Shown in pieces: positions 34,515-46,683 of a stretch of 64,000 bases of DNA. Position 1 is the first letter of the stretch. Every line of letters begins with the position of its first letter. A program made the position numbers and the translations under genes. The stretch spans positions 60,852 through 124,851 of the forward strand of contig NAJO01000075.1 of the NCBI GenBank assembly GCA_002077065.1, given 5' to 3'. The notes beneath the pieces are model-generated. The model was not told the DNA's origin and made no database searches. It worked only from the letters and a program-made list of their open reading frames with translations. Origin of the DNA: Cryoendolithus antarcticus (Eukaryota; Ascomycota; Dothideomycetes; Cladosporiales; Cladosporiaceae).

Positions 34515-35320
34515 ATGGCTGTCCGCGCCTCGTTCGAAAACTCCAATGAGTAAGCTCCACTCAAACCCACGGTCTATCCATATTGCCAGCACTATATACT
34601 AACACCGATCCCAGAGTCGGCGTCTTTTCCACCCTAACGAACGCCTACGCCCTCGTCGCCATCGGCGCCTCGGAGAACTTCTACTCCGTCTTCGAAGCCG
34701 AGCTCGCAGACGTAATCCCCATCTGCCACACCACCATCGCAGGAACGCGAATCATAGGCCGCCTCACAGCCGGGAACCGAAAAGGGCTCTTAGTCCCGAC
34801 CTCCACGACAGACCAGGAGCTACAGCACTTGCGAAATAGCATACCGGATAGTGTGAAGATACAGCGGATCGAGGAGAGACTGTCAGCGTTGGGAAATGTG
34901 ATATGTGCTAACGATCATGTCGCACTGGTGCATCCGGATCTGGAGAGGGAGACGGAGGAGATTATTGCGGATGTGCTAGGTGTTGAGGTCTTTCGGCAAA
35001 CCATAGCCGACAACGTTCTGACTGGCAGCTACATGTCGCTCTCGAATCAAGGCGGACTCGTGCATCCCAAAACGTCGATTCAGGACCAGGACGAGTTGAG
35101 CTCGCTACTACAAGTGCCGCTTGTGGCCGGAAGTGTGAATCGTGGATCAGCGGTTGTGGGCGCAGGCATGGTTGTGAACGACTGGATGGCTGTAACTGGT
35201 CTGGACACGACTGCAACGGAGCTGAGTGTCGTGGAGAGTGTGTTCAAGCTTGGAGAGGGTATGGCGCCGGGCAGCATAAACACGACGAACAAGGAGACGA
35301 TGGTCGAGTCGTTCTACTGA
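34515..35320 (+). CDS. TIF6: translation initiation factor 6 (eIF6/Tif6), two exons, 246 aa
   Basis: Exon 1 is 34515-34549 ([12 protein letters not shown]) and exon 2 is 34615-35320. The 65-nt intron has GTAAGC, a perfect ACTAAC branch and CCAG. The product continues [20 protein letters not shown], the near-invariant eIF6 start, and contains the repeats of the pentein-like fold up to [11 protein letters not shown]. Length is 246, typical for the family. eIF6 sits on the 60S ribosomal subunit, prevents early joining with 40S and is needed for 60S biogenesis; it is released by Sdo1/Efl1. Confidence 0.96.
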
Positions 35321-35688
35321 GGGATCAACTGCAATGTTAGGAAAGGCTACATGAACAGGTCTCTCTGGATTACTATCACGCCATGGTACTGGGACGATGC
35401 TCGCTATGTGGAAGTCGCCATTGGTGGCGGTGACCACATCGATACGCGGTCACGAAGCACGCGGAGATGACAGTAGGGCATGTTGGAAACAATGGATGTA
35501 CACATTATTGCATGGTCTCGTGAAGCAGACATCCGAGCACTATGCCCAAGCTAGATCGCTGCCAGAAGACAGCACAGCCAACCGCGTCCGTTCCTTTGCG
35601 CCCTCCCAAATTTGCACTCCCAGTAGAGCCTTCGAACTCCCATTCATCACATCAGCCAATGCTGCCGCAAGAACAACTCATTCATCGC
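35321..35688. other. intergenic, converging TIF6 and CBF1-like genes
   Basis: About 370 bases; only 3' UTR sequence expected. Nothing else seen. Confidence 0.45.
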
Positions 35689-36631
35689 TCAATCCTCCTC
35701 CACCCCATCCTTAGCATCCCCATCCACACTCCCTCCTGCCGCCCCTGCCTTCGCCTTCCACGTCTCGCACTCATCCCAAGCCCTCTGACACTCAGCCTTC
35801 AGCTTATCGCAACTCGAGCTCAATTCCGCAATAGCCTGCTCCGTAAGCAGCTTCTCCAGCGTCCACTTCTCGATATTCTGCGTTTCGTTGTCCTTGAGCT
35901 GCGTGATGAACTGCACTGCGCGGGCAAGAATACTGCCTTTGTTCTTCTCGCAGCCGGGTACGATTTTCGCGAGCTCGTTTATGCCTTCGTTTATTGTTTC
36001 GCGGCGGCGGCGTTCGACTGTTGGCGGAGGTCAGTTGGGGTGGGAGTGCCTGATGGCACGGTCAAGGCTTACCTTCTTTGTGATTATCCCGTCGCACTTT
36101 GTGCCACTCATCTGATCCCACGCTTGGCTTACCACCGCCTGGAGTCTGCGACGTGCCGTTCGGTGAACCCTCGTTGTCTCCACTGCCTGCATCCCCTCCA
36201 TCTCCAAATGACGTCGTCCTGTGATGATCACCTGTCGCGCCTCCACTGTTGTCACCCTGTGTCGTGTTCTGCATAAACGTGTTCGCGGTCGGCTCCGGCA
36301 CGATCATGTTATGATACTGAGCGAGCGCCGCGGAAGCCGTATCGGTCGCACTAACGTCGATCGAGCCGGGCGTCTGGAGTTTTCGATGTCTGGTCGGGTT
36401 CTGTGGTGTGACAGGTGCATGCATTGGGTGTTGTTGCGGTTGGTGCTGTTCTGGCATGGTAGAGGCTTGAGCTGCTAGCACAGAGGCAAGACCTTCGTTG
36501 TCATGTGAATGCATGTCCGTGTTGTCGAGATACATGCCGTAGAATTCACTGTCTTGCTCCATGCCTGGTGGAGCGCGTATGTCCGGCATGTCGTTGGCGT
36601 CGCGCTTCCGCTTCGCTGCCAGTGCGGCCAT
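35689..36631 (-). CDS. CBF1: Cbf1-like bHLH transcription factor, two exons, 295 aa
   Basis: Exon 1 is 36631-36073 and exon 2 is 36017-35689, with a 55-nt intron (GTAAGC, branch AACTGACC, acceptor AACAG) that splits the basic region at phase 1. The joined text SDEWHKVRRDNHKE plus VERRRRETIN gives the basic stretch with the His, Glu and Arg residues of E-box (CACGTG) readers; the helix-loop-helix INELAKIVPGCEKNKGSILA and a coiled coil up to about residue 270 follow. The N-terminal 170 residues are low-complexity (Gln, Pro, Gly, Asp). In yeast Cbf1 binds CACGTG at centromeres and methionine genes; in filamentous fungi homologues regulate sulphur and other genes. Start at MAALAAKRKRDAND. Confidence 0.88.
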
Positions 36632-37602
36632 AGTCGCGATCTATGCCCCGAGGCGCCGCTGGCGTGTATGCGTCGTATCGTAGTACACTGGACGGAGTCT
36701 AGAGATCATCACGGTCAGTCATGTCGGTCTGAGAGCCATCGAAGACGAGTTCCCATCGCGGAGCAGAAGTGGCAGGGAGCATGGTTGGCTACGCGCATCA
36801 CATTGGCTATCTTGCGCACCGCCGCACGCATGGTTTACCGCATGCAGATGCCCATATCGCCGGGGTCGGCCACAGTCGCAAGTCATCGGCGTTCCGAGCC
36901 CATCTCCCTGTGGTGGCCAGCGCGGTGGCCGTGGCATTGGGTGTGCGTTGATGCTGCCAGTAGTGGCAACGTCCCTAAGTTGTGCGCGTAGCCAGAGTCA
37001 TTCATCATATTTTCTACTGCTGCTACTGCTCGCTCTGCTACCGCGCCGACGCAGACGTGGCCGGAGTTTGCAACTCGGTGGACATACCTTGACCTGACGT
37101 CTGATCTCTCGAGGCAGTCACGGGATTTTCCAGTCACCTGATTCGCCTTCGCTTCGAAGTCACCTGATTTTGGCGATTCCAGAAGTTGGGCGAGAGTTCA
37201 GCAGCTTCGGAACACTCTGTATGCTCTATCGTCGGAGATCGTTTGACGTGGAAACAGGAGATAGAGAACAAAGGTTGATATCAGTCGAGGTGAACGGAGG
37301 TCACGAGGAAGCCTTGGTCATGTGAGGTGTGAGACCGATTCGAGAAATGGGGTACGCGGGCCGGGCCCCGCTTTACGCGGCATGTTTGATTGGGCGGCTC
37401 AGAAACACGTTCTGGCCTCCAAGTATGAACACCGCAGAGGTGAGCAGCCTCCTGCTTCTGTCACGGACGTCACGCGCATGCATGTCTGTAGTCTCGCAGC
37501 CAGACATTCGGGACGTACTTGCTCTGTGAGGATAGCTTGCGCTTGCATCGCAAATGTGTGAGCATTGACGATCTACTGGGTATCGATTGGTGCCTGGGTG
37601 CC
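36632..37602. other. intergenic, about 1 kb
   Basis: Upstream of the Cbf1-like gene and downstream of the DUF1640 gene, both minus strand. Short frames only. A pair of related TTC(C/G)AGTCACCTGATT-like blocks lies near 37125-37170. No gene is supported. Confidence 0.4.
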
Positions 37603-38967
37603 TCATCCTAGACTGACAAAGGCCGGGTTGTCGCCCTCCTTGACGAACATCTCTCCACCACCCGTTCCCACGCTTCTTCGCCCTCCTCCCATTCTGTCGT
37701 CGGCCACGAAGTCGCTACCAGTCCCATTGCTCTCGGTCTGGCTCCCCGAACTCCTCATGTTGGCTCTCCTCTTCTCGTCCAGCTCCCTCTCATGCATCTC
37801 GTTCGAGTAGAGCTTCAGACTCGTGACGACCATCACTACCATGATTCCCAGCGTCATGATCACTCGTCTCGTCAACACCCATCGCAAGCCCTCAACATCG
37901 GACTTGCTGTCGGACTGTAGCTGCACCGTAATCTTGTAATTCAACTCCTGCACCTTACCTTCCATGCTCCGTTGCTCATTCCTAACCGCCATCTTGCGAT
38001 CGTCAAACATGCCTCGCACTTCATCTCGTGTCGTCCCGATCTCTTGCCCGAGCCTCTGGCCAAGAATGTCAACCTCGTGCTGGAGACCAGTGCGCTCTGT
38101 CCGCATCTTCTCCTGCTCTGCTTTTCGACGCGCTATGATCTCTGTCCTCAGCTCCGAGCAAGCTGCGCGGAACAGATAAGTCTCATTCTCCACGTTCGAC
38201 TTGCTGACAAGGGCAGACTTTGCGACGTCCAGATTGTCAGCGAGCAACAGGCGCATCGACTTCATGATGGTGACCGCCTGCTTGTCCGTCCATCCACTTT
38301 CTTTCAACCGATTCACTAGGCCGTAGGTATCGAAATGGTGGATGTACTTTGGGGTGTCCATGTGTGGCGGATGGACCGAAGGGCTGTGTTCATCCATGGA
38401 AACAGTGGTGGGATACTCTGGAGGCGTCGACTTGGTCTCGACAGGGGACGAAGCTTTTTGAGCTTCCTTCTCGAGAGTGAGGGGATCGGGGACATCATGT
38501 AAGATGGAAGTCATAGGTTTCTCCGGCGGAAGCTTGGGTTTCTCTGCAGGTGCGCTGACGGGCGTATGTTCTGTTGAATCGAACATTGGATCGCCTATGG
38601 GTGTTTGCGTCTTGGTTTCTGAGCTCGCGGCGTCTTTAGGCTCTGTGGAGGAGGCAATGACTGTGCGCCCCGCCGTATCGTTGTCGATCTCGTGCTCGCC
38701 CTTCTTCTGCAAATTCTCTCCGATCTTGGGCAACGCTTTGCCTCGTGGTGCTGCAGCACTTTTGCCAGGCAGTGGAATGATAGTTCCAGGCCCGACCTGG
38801 GGCGGCGGCTGATTGGCAGTGCCATATCGTTGCGGTACAGTCTCGCTCTGCCGTCGTCTCGTGGTCGAGTGGAGGGCTCGTTGGCGCACAACATGTCTGG
38901 CAGGTGCTACGGACTCCGTCGCTCTGTATAGCATTGGCCATAAGAAGGGCAGTCGTGGAGAGGCCAT
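37603..38967 (-). CDS. DUF1640 (Fmp32/MCUR1-like) mitochondrial coiled-coil membrane protein, 454 aa
   Basis: ATG at 38965-38967 (MASPRLPFLWPML), preferred over an upstream TTG. The basic N-terminus (ATESVAPARHVVRQRALHST) is a mitochondrial targeting peptide. A disordered Pro/Ser/Glu region runs to about residue 205. Then the DUF1640 domain begins: KYIHHFDTYGLVNRLKESGW, TDKQAVTIMKSMRLLLADN, a long coiled coil, and a membrane helix VLTRRVIMTLGIMVVMVVTS near residue 385. The family sits in the inner mitochondrial membrane; members have been linked to cytochrome oxidase assembly in yeast (Fmp32) and to the calcium uniporter in animals (MCUR1). The roughly 70-residue tail after the helix, rich in Gly and Arg, is longer than in yeast. 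Confidence 0.88.
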   Translation of the reverse strand: MASPRLPFLWPMLYRATESVAPARHVVRQRALHSTTRRRQSETVPQRYGTANQPPPQVGPGTIIPLPGKSAAAPRGKALPKIGENLQKKGEHEIDNDTAGRTVIASSTEPKDAASSETKTQTPIGDPMFDSTEHTPVSAPAEKPKLPPEKPMTSILHDVPDPLTLEKEAQKASSPVETKSTPPEYPTTVSMDEHSPSVHPPHMDTPKYIHHFDTYGLVNRLKESGWTDKQAVTIMKSMRLLLADNLDVAKSALVSKSNVENETYLFRAACSELRTEIIARRKAEQEKMRTERTGLQHEVDILGQRLGQEIGTTRDEVRGMFDDRKMAVRNEQRSMEGKVQELNYKITVQLQSDSKSDVEGLRWVLTRRVIMTLGIMVVMVVTSLKLYSNEMHERELDEKRRANMRSSGSQTESNGTGSDFVADDRMGGGRRSVGTGGGEMFVKEGDNPAFVSLG

Positions 38968-39368
38968 GGTGTCCGGTATCGCCTTGTCCAAAATTCCTGT
39001 GTTGATCGACGTGTTGGTGTTTCGTCTGAGCGACTAAACCCTGGCTTCTGATCGGCCCGAGATTCGGCTGATCTACCCGACGCGTACTAAGTACCGAAAG
39101 CTTCGTGAACGCGTGCCGACGGCGTAGCTTTGGACACCGAGGCAGGTCAGCATGATGTTTCCGGGTGGATTGAGACACTCCCCCGCTCGTATCGACGCAC
39201 TCGTGAAGTCACTTTAGTAAGCGGTGTCGTATGAGAGGCAAGCATACCTTCTGCTGGTTTGGGTCTTTTCTCATCTCTCGGAGGTGTGTTGTGCTACGCT
39301 CCACTGCCGTGGCCAGGCTCATAGGAGCAGCACCACCGCTTCCTTAACTCGGAGAAGCGAATTTGGAG
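38968..39368. other. divergent promoter region, DUF1640 gene and PEX4
   Basis: About 400 bases between divergent start codons, serving both genes. Nothing else noted. Confidence 0.45.
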
Positions 39369-39884
39369 ATGGCGGCGAAGCGGGTAGTCAAAGAGCTTGA
39401 TCAATATCAGAAGGATCCAAGCCCGGCCGTTGAACGGCTCGAGCCCACGAGCGAAGACGATGTACTGCATCTGACCGCGGTCCTGTGTGGACCAGACGGG
39501 ACAGCCTACGAAGGTGCGAAAGAGCACCTCAAGCGATGATCACCTTCACTGAATGCTTCGATAGGAGGCCGCTGGATTCTGACAATCTCTCTCCCCTCTT
39601 CATACCCAAATGCTCCGCCCAAAATCCAATTTCAGACGCACTGCTGTCACCCGAATGTAGACTTCAAGACCGGCGAGATTTGCCTTGATCTCCTGAAGAC
39701 GTCTTGGACGCCTGCCTATGGCATTGTGAGCACACTCGAGGCGATACAGCAATTGCTGAGTGATGGAGCAAACCCGGATAGTCCGCTTAACCTGGAGATC
39801 GCAAGGCTACTGAGGGAGGGTGATGGGGTGGCGGCGGAAGGGCTGGCAAGGTTCTACACGGGAGTGTATGCTATGGGGAGGTGA
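39369..39884 (+). CDS. PEX4: peroxisomal ubiquitin-conjugating enzyme Pex4, two exons, 154 aa
   Basis: Exon 1 is 39369-39513 and exon 2 is 39565-39884; the 51-nt intron (GTGCGA, branch CACTGAA, acceptor GATAG) splits a Gly codon. The product begins MAAKRVVKELDQYQKDPSP and continues LTAVLCGPDGTAYEG, GRWILTISLPSSYPNAPP, KIQFQTHCCHPNVDFKTGE, then the active site GEICLDLLKTSWTP with the catalytic Cys, and a C-terminal helical part. The HPN motif of E2 enzymes is present. LKTSWTPAY is Pex4-like (yeast LKPEEWTPVW). Pex4 mono-ubiquitinates Pex5 at the peroxisome with Pex22 so that the receptor can be recycled. Because each exon is short and in a different frame it is easily missed. Confidence 0.9.
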
Positions 39885-41638
39885 TCTGCGACAACGATGA
39901 TGACGGAGACGGGAGGAGCAGTCTCTGGCTGCCAGGCAGACTACAGAATGCGGGCCCTGTTGCTCTCTAGAGTATGTAAATATCACGAAGTAAAGATGGG
40001 CGTGAGTGACAGGACCCTCAGGCACGTGTGACGGACGTGCGGTCACGTACAGTATTGGTCCCTCGGGTATATGCATACCGACTGATCAGACGGACGGAAT
40101 CATTGAGCACGCGCTTGCCAGCGGGCGACACGATACCAACAAGACGCAGCGCCCATCAGATTGAGGGAGGCCGGAACGTCTTGTGCTCCTCCTCAAGAGC
40201 TCAAGTACATCGCAATTCCCATCAAAATCAAAATTGAATCGCTCATGTGGTCAACGCACGTAGCCACGCAGCATCTGCAGACTCCAGATCCCTTTACCTA
40301 GAAGTCGGAGCGAGCCGTAGTCGTGTGCTATGCAGCTAGCAGACGTTGTATCACCACGCGATACTCTGGGAGAAAGGATGGGCTTGCGGTAAGTTTGCCT
40401 GCGCGGCTAGATCGTTGGACGATGTTGAGCTCTGCCTTTTGTCGAAAACGCACCGGCCTTGCGCCGCTGCGGCGGTGGGAAGGGCGGTGAAGGGAGATTA
40501 GAGAGTATTGTCGTTGCGACGTGATCAGTCAACGAGATCGAGACAACTTCGCATGACTGTGCAGCGATGTCTCAACAGACTCCTTCTCTCCTTCCAGAAG
40601 GCAACTGACACGTGCACATATATTCGAAGTTCTGTCAGAACTTAGTCAATCAAGCCCAAAGCTAAACCACGCGCAATTGACGCAATCCGTGGCTGACACT
40701 GGCTTCTCTGGCGCACGCTTGGACGACCGGTCTGGCGGCTTTGCGGGGCGAGGCCGCGAAGATTACAAGCGGATCAATCAAATCGCACGCCAGCATCCGA
40801 CCGTTTGAAGACCCCTGCCGGTAATCGCTGTCCCGCCAAACTCTCGCCGTTATTTTGGAGAGCTGCAGTTGTGCGTGGCCGTGTACCTCACCTGTCGTGC
40901 TGCGCTGTGCGCTGCGCTGAAGCGGCTTACACATGTTCTGCCTGATTCTGCTGTCTCTCCTTTGACCATCTTCTTCGATCTGACTGACTGCTCTTCCCCT
41001 CCGTTCTTTGTGCGACGCACAACCAGAACCTTGACCGAGCCACTTTGTATATGCACAGTCCGATTCTCACGACCAACGAGACCGCATTCCACACTGGAAA
41101 TTCCCCCTCGGTCCCCTTGCATACACCTCGTCCGTTCACTGGATCCAGGCACTCCATGAGGGTCTGACGAGACAATCTCACTCCTCGTGCGCCGATGCCA
41201 CCTGCCGCGCATTCTTACCACTCCCCGCTGCTCAGAGAGCACAGGAGCTGGAAAGCTTGCGCCAGCCTGCTCTAATATTGCACATACATTGCTGAGGATC
41301 CACCTGGCTTCTTACGTCTCTTGCCTTGCTTCGCTGGCTACATATTTGTGTCTATTTCGCACCTACTGTTCTCTCCCTCTCTGGACTGGATCTTGAGTCA
41401 CCGAATCGCTTTGTACAGACACCTGTAGCGACCTTGATGCCACTACCGACGAAATCAACATAGTCTACCTTCCTTCGATAGTACGTTCGACTGGTGTTCC
41501 TGTTGTACAGTAATTACGGATTCCACGGCAGCGACTCGACATCAGTGACATTTTGTAATTTAGATCGAATACCACTGCCCTAAGGACAATCGCAAATATG
41601 GCAGCTTCCACCGTAATACGCACGCCCCATTACATCCC
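39885..41638. other. intergenic, 1.75 kb, upstream of the Puf3-like gene
   Basis: No protein-coding gene is supported. The last 700 or so bases are pyrimidine-rich on the plus strand and probably form a long leader of the PUF gene. A 21-codon upstream frame starts at 41598. Confidence 0.4.
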
Positions 41639-44414
41639 ATGCAGCACGAAGAAGCACCACTGACATGCCTGCAGTCCCGCACTCTCACTGTTTCGAACGG
41701 ACATTGTCTCGACAGCACCCGCAACGCAACGCAGTCAGGCACCAATGCGTTGGGAAATGGCGCAGTAGTGCAGCACAACATCTGGGGAGTAGGTGGAACA
41801 CACACTAGCAACGGACTCAACTCAAGGGGTACAATTCGAAGCGACGTACTACCCTCACTGCCCAGTACAAGATCTGTCGCAGAGCCACCCTTCGGAATCA
41901 GCCAACTTGTCCAGGACTCGATACCTTCAAGTCAGGGCAGGTGGAGTGCATTCCAAGCAAGAGACGAGACGCAACGCCAGCGTAGCGGATACTTGCCACT
42001 GGCGCAACAGCAGCCTGCGCGACAGCAACCTCATGTGCTAGCTGCGTATCCAGACTCTCTCAGTCCTCACACTGCAACAGCCTTTGGCAGCACTTCCGGC
42101 CAATATCCTTTTCCGAGACCACCGCAAGTGTATACTCGGCATCCAACAGCAGGTGGTGCGGCTACACCTCCCATCTCACCTCTGAATACGAGAATCCCGT
42201 TCCATGGCGTTCAGCCAGTGTCCAGGATCGCCAGTCAGCCTCCTTCTCGCCACTCGGACAACGAGCCCGATGACTCCGCGCGAAAATTCTCAGGCTTCGA
42301 ACCAAACAAGCAGCGAGCGGACTCTTTCGGGTGGTCAATGCATGGGAATCTACACGCCGGTGACCAGTCAGTCGAGAGCTTGAGATCGCGCACTGGTCAG
42401 ATGTCCATGACGCCGTCAGTCAGAGGGTACGATTCGAGAAAGGCTTCGGAGCAGTACAATAGCTTTCCTCGTGGCAATACTTCGCAGACTTCGAGCAGGC
42501 CCAGCACGGCGTGCAAGCTGAACAATGATGACTTCGATGATACCATGGACCTGTACTACGACCCGAAGCGGGAACTCGACCTATCGGATCTGGACATGGC
42601 CTTGAACGAGGTCAGCACATACTCACAGTTCGAGGCATTTGATCGAGGTAAGAGAGGCATGTCATCTGCCGTACATCGGCGCGACGTCTCCGACATGGAC
42701 GATGTGTCACCCGGGAGTCTGGCTGCAAATTATCCTCCTCGCACGCAATACGACTGGACGAGCAGTAGTGACAGTCTATTCGCCAAGCCGTTCGCAGGAG
42801 GTCTGGATATCGCGTCAATGACAGACCTGCAATACTCTCAGATGATTGGACTTCGCAACCCATATGCCTCAACATACTCCAATCCATACGCGATGCCGCC
42901 AAGCTTGCAATATGGGTCCAGCTTACCCTACTATCCAATGTTCTCCATGGGCTTGTCAGGACTTGATGGAGCTCTGATTGCCCGTGCGGATCTTCCAATC
43001 GCCGAAGGTGTGCAAAGCAAGAAGCTGTACGAGTTCAAGCTAGCTGGCAAGAGCAACAAGCGATATGAACTCAAAGATATCTTCGACAATATCGCGGAGT
43101 TCGCCGGTGACCAGCACGGCTCCCGCTTCATCCAGACGAAGTTGGAGACTGCTACCTCTGACGAGAAGGAGAGAGTCTTCCGTGAGATTGAGCCAAACGC
43201 CATTCCTCTGATGACCGACGTGTTCGGCAATTACGTTATTCAGAAGTTCTTCGACCATGGCCACCAGGATCACAAGCGCATGCTGGCCAACAAAATGCGA
43301 GGCCAGGTGCTGAATCTCAGCACTCAGATGTACGGGTGCCGCGTGGTTCAGAAGGCGCTCGAGCACGTCCTTGTCGAGCAGCAGACTGCAATTGTCAGTG
43401 AGCTTGAGCATCACGTTCTAGAATGCGTCAAGAACAAGGACGGCAATCACGTCATACAGAAGGCAATCGAGCGCTGCCCTCCCGACACCATTACCTTCAT
43501 CTATCAGGCGTTCGTCGGTCAAGTTCAGTACCTCAGCTTACATGCCTTTGGCTGCCGCGTCATCCAGCGATGTCTCGAGCGACAGGACTGGTTCCCTGCC
43601 AGAGTGCGCATCATGGCCGAGCTACATGAGAGCATGGGCCAAGGCATGGTGGCAAATGACTACGGCAACTACGTCGTGCAACACGTAGTCGAGAAGGGTA
43701 CTCCGATAGATCGTAAGCGTGTCTTTTCGATCATCATCCAGGGCCTGGAGAGCTACAGCAAACATAAGTTCGCCAGCAACGTCGTGGAAAAGTGCATTGA
43801 GTACTCGGATGACGGCTGGAGAAGGGAAGTCGTGAGTGTGCTTGTCACGCGTGACCAGCGGAGGGGCGACGGCGACTCGGTGCTGGCTGGTTTGATCATG
43901 GACAACTATGGGAACTACGTCATCCGTAGGTGGCATCAGCTCAACTCCCCAATGAGGTACAGTACTGACTTTGCTACAGAAAAGCTTCTCGAGAAGTTAT
44001 GTCCGGCGGACTTCATCTACTTCCACCAGCATCTGCAACCCGCCATCAATCACGCCAAGCGCTCTGGCTGCGGCAAGCAGTTGGTTTCGGTATGTCAACT
44101 CAACACTGCTTCTCTTACCGATCACCTCTGACAATGTGCAGATTGAGAAGAAGATGCAGGATCGACTTCCATACCTCCACGCAGGCGGCAGGCAACATCA
44201 TCCAATGATGCTCGGCATCCCGCAGCATCCGCACACGCCTTTCGGCAGTCGCTACGGGTCAGCAGCGATTACGCCTCCACCGCTGACGGCCGACACGCAG
44301 AGTTTGCAAAGTAGCGGGCTGCCGAGTGTCAATGGGGACACTGTCGAGGGCGCTCAGGCACATGATACAGGCATGATGAGGACTGGGAGTGAAGGTATGC
44401 ACGCTTTGCGATAG
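41639..44414 (+). CDS. PUF3: Puf3-like Pumilio RNA-binding protein, two exons, about 907 aa
   Basis: Exon 1 is 41639-44089 and exon 2 is 44142-44414, with a 52-nt intron (GTATGT, branch CTCTGAC, acceptor GTGCAG). The first 470 residues are low-complexity with an NGAVVQHNIWG motif like that of Puf3 N-termini. Eight Pumilio repeats then run from about residue 480 to 815: QHGSRFIQ, NYVIQKFF, YGCRVVQK, NHVIQKAI, FGCRVIQR, NYVVQHVV, FASNVVEK and NYVIRRW. These side-chain pairs read UGUA-type sites in 3' UTRs; Puf3 targets are nuclear mRNAs for mitochondrial biogenesis. The tail (PHTPFGSRYGSAAITPPP) is disordered. The start is uncertain: an ATG at 41598 lies in another frame and overlaps, and an upstream exon is possible. 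Confidence 0.88.
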
Positions 44415-45156
44415 CTATACATTGGCTAGCAGCCAAAGTCCGAGAGTGCGATGAGAGAGTAAGCACAGAACGGCGCAATCTGGAGATACAGGCAAGGAAT
44501 GAGTCCCGGGATGTTCGGGGCAGGGATTGCAAGGTACACGGAACATTACACGAGTATGAGCATACGACAGGATGAATTATGGTATAAGGACTCTTGGATG
44601 GCTAAATGGGTTAATCTAGGTGGGATGGCTGGACCTGACCTACAGGGTATTGGGCAATGCATTGGTAGGTAGACGGCTCATTGATACCCAGGAAATGAAT
44701 AGGTATATGATCTGTACGACGATCTGCTGATGAAATTGGCTGCATTATACTGCCTGCACCCACCCATTTCTCCAAAGCATGTGGACTCATTGGCGCAGAT
44801 CTGCTGTCTGAGCTTGGAGGGGCCATGTCGTCCCGTTTCACTGGCACCACATCATCAGTACAGGAACATGTCGACGACGTCGCAGCACTAGAAGTCCTCC
44901 GATACTGAACTGCCACATTTCCTCATGATTAGTAGTAACAGTGAATTGGTACTCGCAACGGACCCGGTAGCAGCATAGGATAGTGCAGTGCATGAAGTGA
45001 GAACGTTGAGTGACAGCTCATCCGAGGGGAAGTAAAATACAGTTTAGACCCAGGGCAAATCAGCCATATACGCCACGCTACACGCTGCAATTCGAAAGTC
45101 GAAACCATCCACCCATAATCATGCCAGCTGCCCCCACCTCCGCAGCTAGCCAATCG
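44415..45156. other. intergenic, converging PUF and aquaporin genes
   Basis: About 740 bases; nothing recognised. Long enough for both 3' UTRs. Confidence 0.4.
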
Positions 45157-46683
45157 TTACGTGGACTTTTCATTCAGCTCCTCGACATTCTCCGGATGGC
45201 TTGAAGGTCTACTAGCAAGCACCGGTGGAAGGCCAAGATGCTGCGTCAGCTTCTGTGCGGGCGACCCTCCAGTGCCAGCCCTGATTCGCCCCCGGCTAGT
45301 CGATTCCCCACTTCCGACACTACCAGACCTTACACCGTTGACCTTCGCCGGGGGAGTCTGCGGATTCGGTAGCGGGCTGCCCTCAAGCCTCTCAGCCAGA
45401 CTCTCTATTTTCGGCTCCCGCTCGTCGTCGACGTTCGTACTGCTCGTGCCGAATCGTCCACTATTTCGGCCGTCCATTGGCATACTCAGCACTCGCAAGT
45501 CTTCTCCTGTAGGTCTAGCGACATCTGCGGCGGTTCCAGCGTTCTCCTCGTCGAATTCAAAGACACCTGCTTCTTGGTCGTTAAAGTCTTGGCCCGGGTT
45601 TGCGGTTTCGTATTCCATGGCCTTGACGAAACGATAGAAGAGCACTGCAAGGATCGAGCCTAGTGCCGGGCCGAGCCAATAGATCCAGTGATAGCCAGGA
45701 AAAGCGTGGAGGACTACGCAGGGGCCGAAGGATCGCGCGGGGTTGAGCGAGCCTGGAAGGATGTCAGATTGCGGATGAGAGAGAAACGGGCAACACCACT
45801 TACCGCCTGTGAAGTATACGCCGGAGAGCTCTGCGATGAAGAGACTCAAGCCTATGCCAACGGGTGCCAAGAAAGTGCCCTTATGCTTCTCTGCCTGGAA
45901 GACCGGTTAAGAGACGTTTCTGGAGAGGACATGATGGTGTTGCTTACTGCCAACATGAAAATCGTGAACACAAGCTCGGAGGTGAGAAACATCTCGATGA
46001 CTACGTCGCTGTTAGTCCGGACCTACAGCATGCCCCCCCAAGCTTGGCAACGACTTACAGAGGCCCTGCACGATACTAGTCCCTCCACCAAGCGTTGTGG
46101 ACACATTCAGCGGTCCAGGAAAGAGCGCAGACACAACACCCGAAGATGCCATAGAAGCCAGGATTTGCGCCAGGAAAACAAGTCCAGCACGATGCCACGT
46201 TATGGCGCCGATAAGACCCATGCCTAGCGTCACAGCCGGATTGAAGAGGCCACCAGACACCCGGAAGAAGACCCATGCATTAACGGCTAAGCTGAAGCCA
46301 AAGACCAAGCTGATGTACCCAAGTGTGCCTGTGTTCGGAGCCTGACTGATACTGCCCAGGCCGCCTGATGTAGCAGCGCCATTACCCTGTGCGGCATTGG
46401 CGACTTGAGTGCCGCTGAAGGCGAAGAAGAGGAAGAGGAAGGTGCCGACGAATCTGTACCATTCTTGTCAGTCCAGCGAAAGTGGGCTAGAGAAAGAGGT
46501 CAAGTATGCTCACTCTCCAGAGAAGGCTACAAAGTTGTTGCGTATCTTATTGGGCATGAAGCCCAGTAGCGGGACTCGAAGCTGATTCTTGTCGTTCACC
46601 TCTCGTTCCCGTCTTTTCTTCATGAAGGGCAGATTAAACATACGTTCCCTCCCATCGTCAAAGTTGGCGTTCATGCCGTCCAT
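45157..46683 (-). CDS. aquaporin (MIP family), five exons, 434 aa
   Basis: Exons in coding order: 46683-46514, 46453-46059, 46000-45948, 45894-45804, 45752-45157; introns of 60, 58, 53 and 51 nt. Both pore half-helices are present: GGLFNPAVTLG and SLNPARSFGP. The second is NPARS, as in water channels, rather than NPARD of glycerol facilitators. At the position of the selectivity-filter histidine of orthodox aquaporins (AQP1 GHLLA) this protein has Glu (AELSG), so its permeability is hard to predict. Six membrane helices are recognisable. The N-terminus (about 50 residues, basic) and a C-terminal tail of about 165 residues, rich in Ser, Pro and acidic residues, are cytosolic. The start ATG at 46683 is the first in frame, but open codons before it (RRPLERIVK) could be part of an earlier exon. 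Confidence 0.9.

Noticed and set aside
35542..36276. 244-codon plus-strand frame
   Set aside because: Antisense to the Cbf1-like gene and its 3' region; no protein family features.
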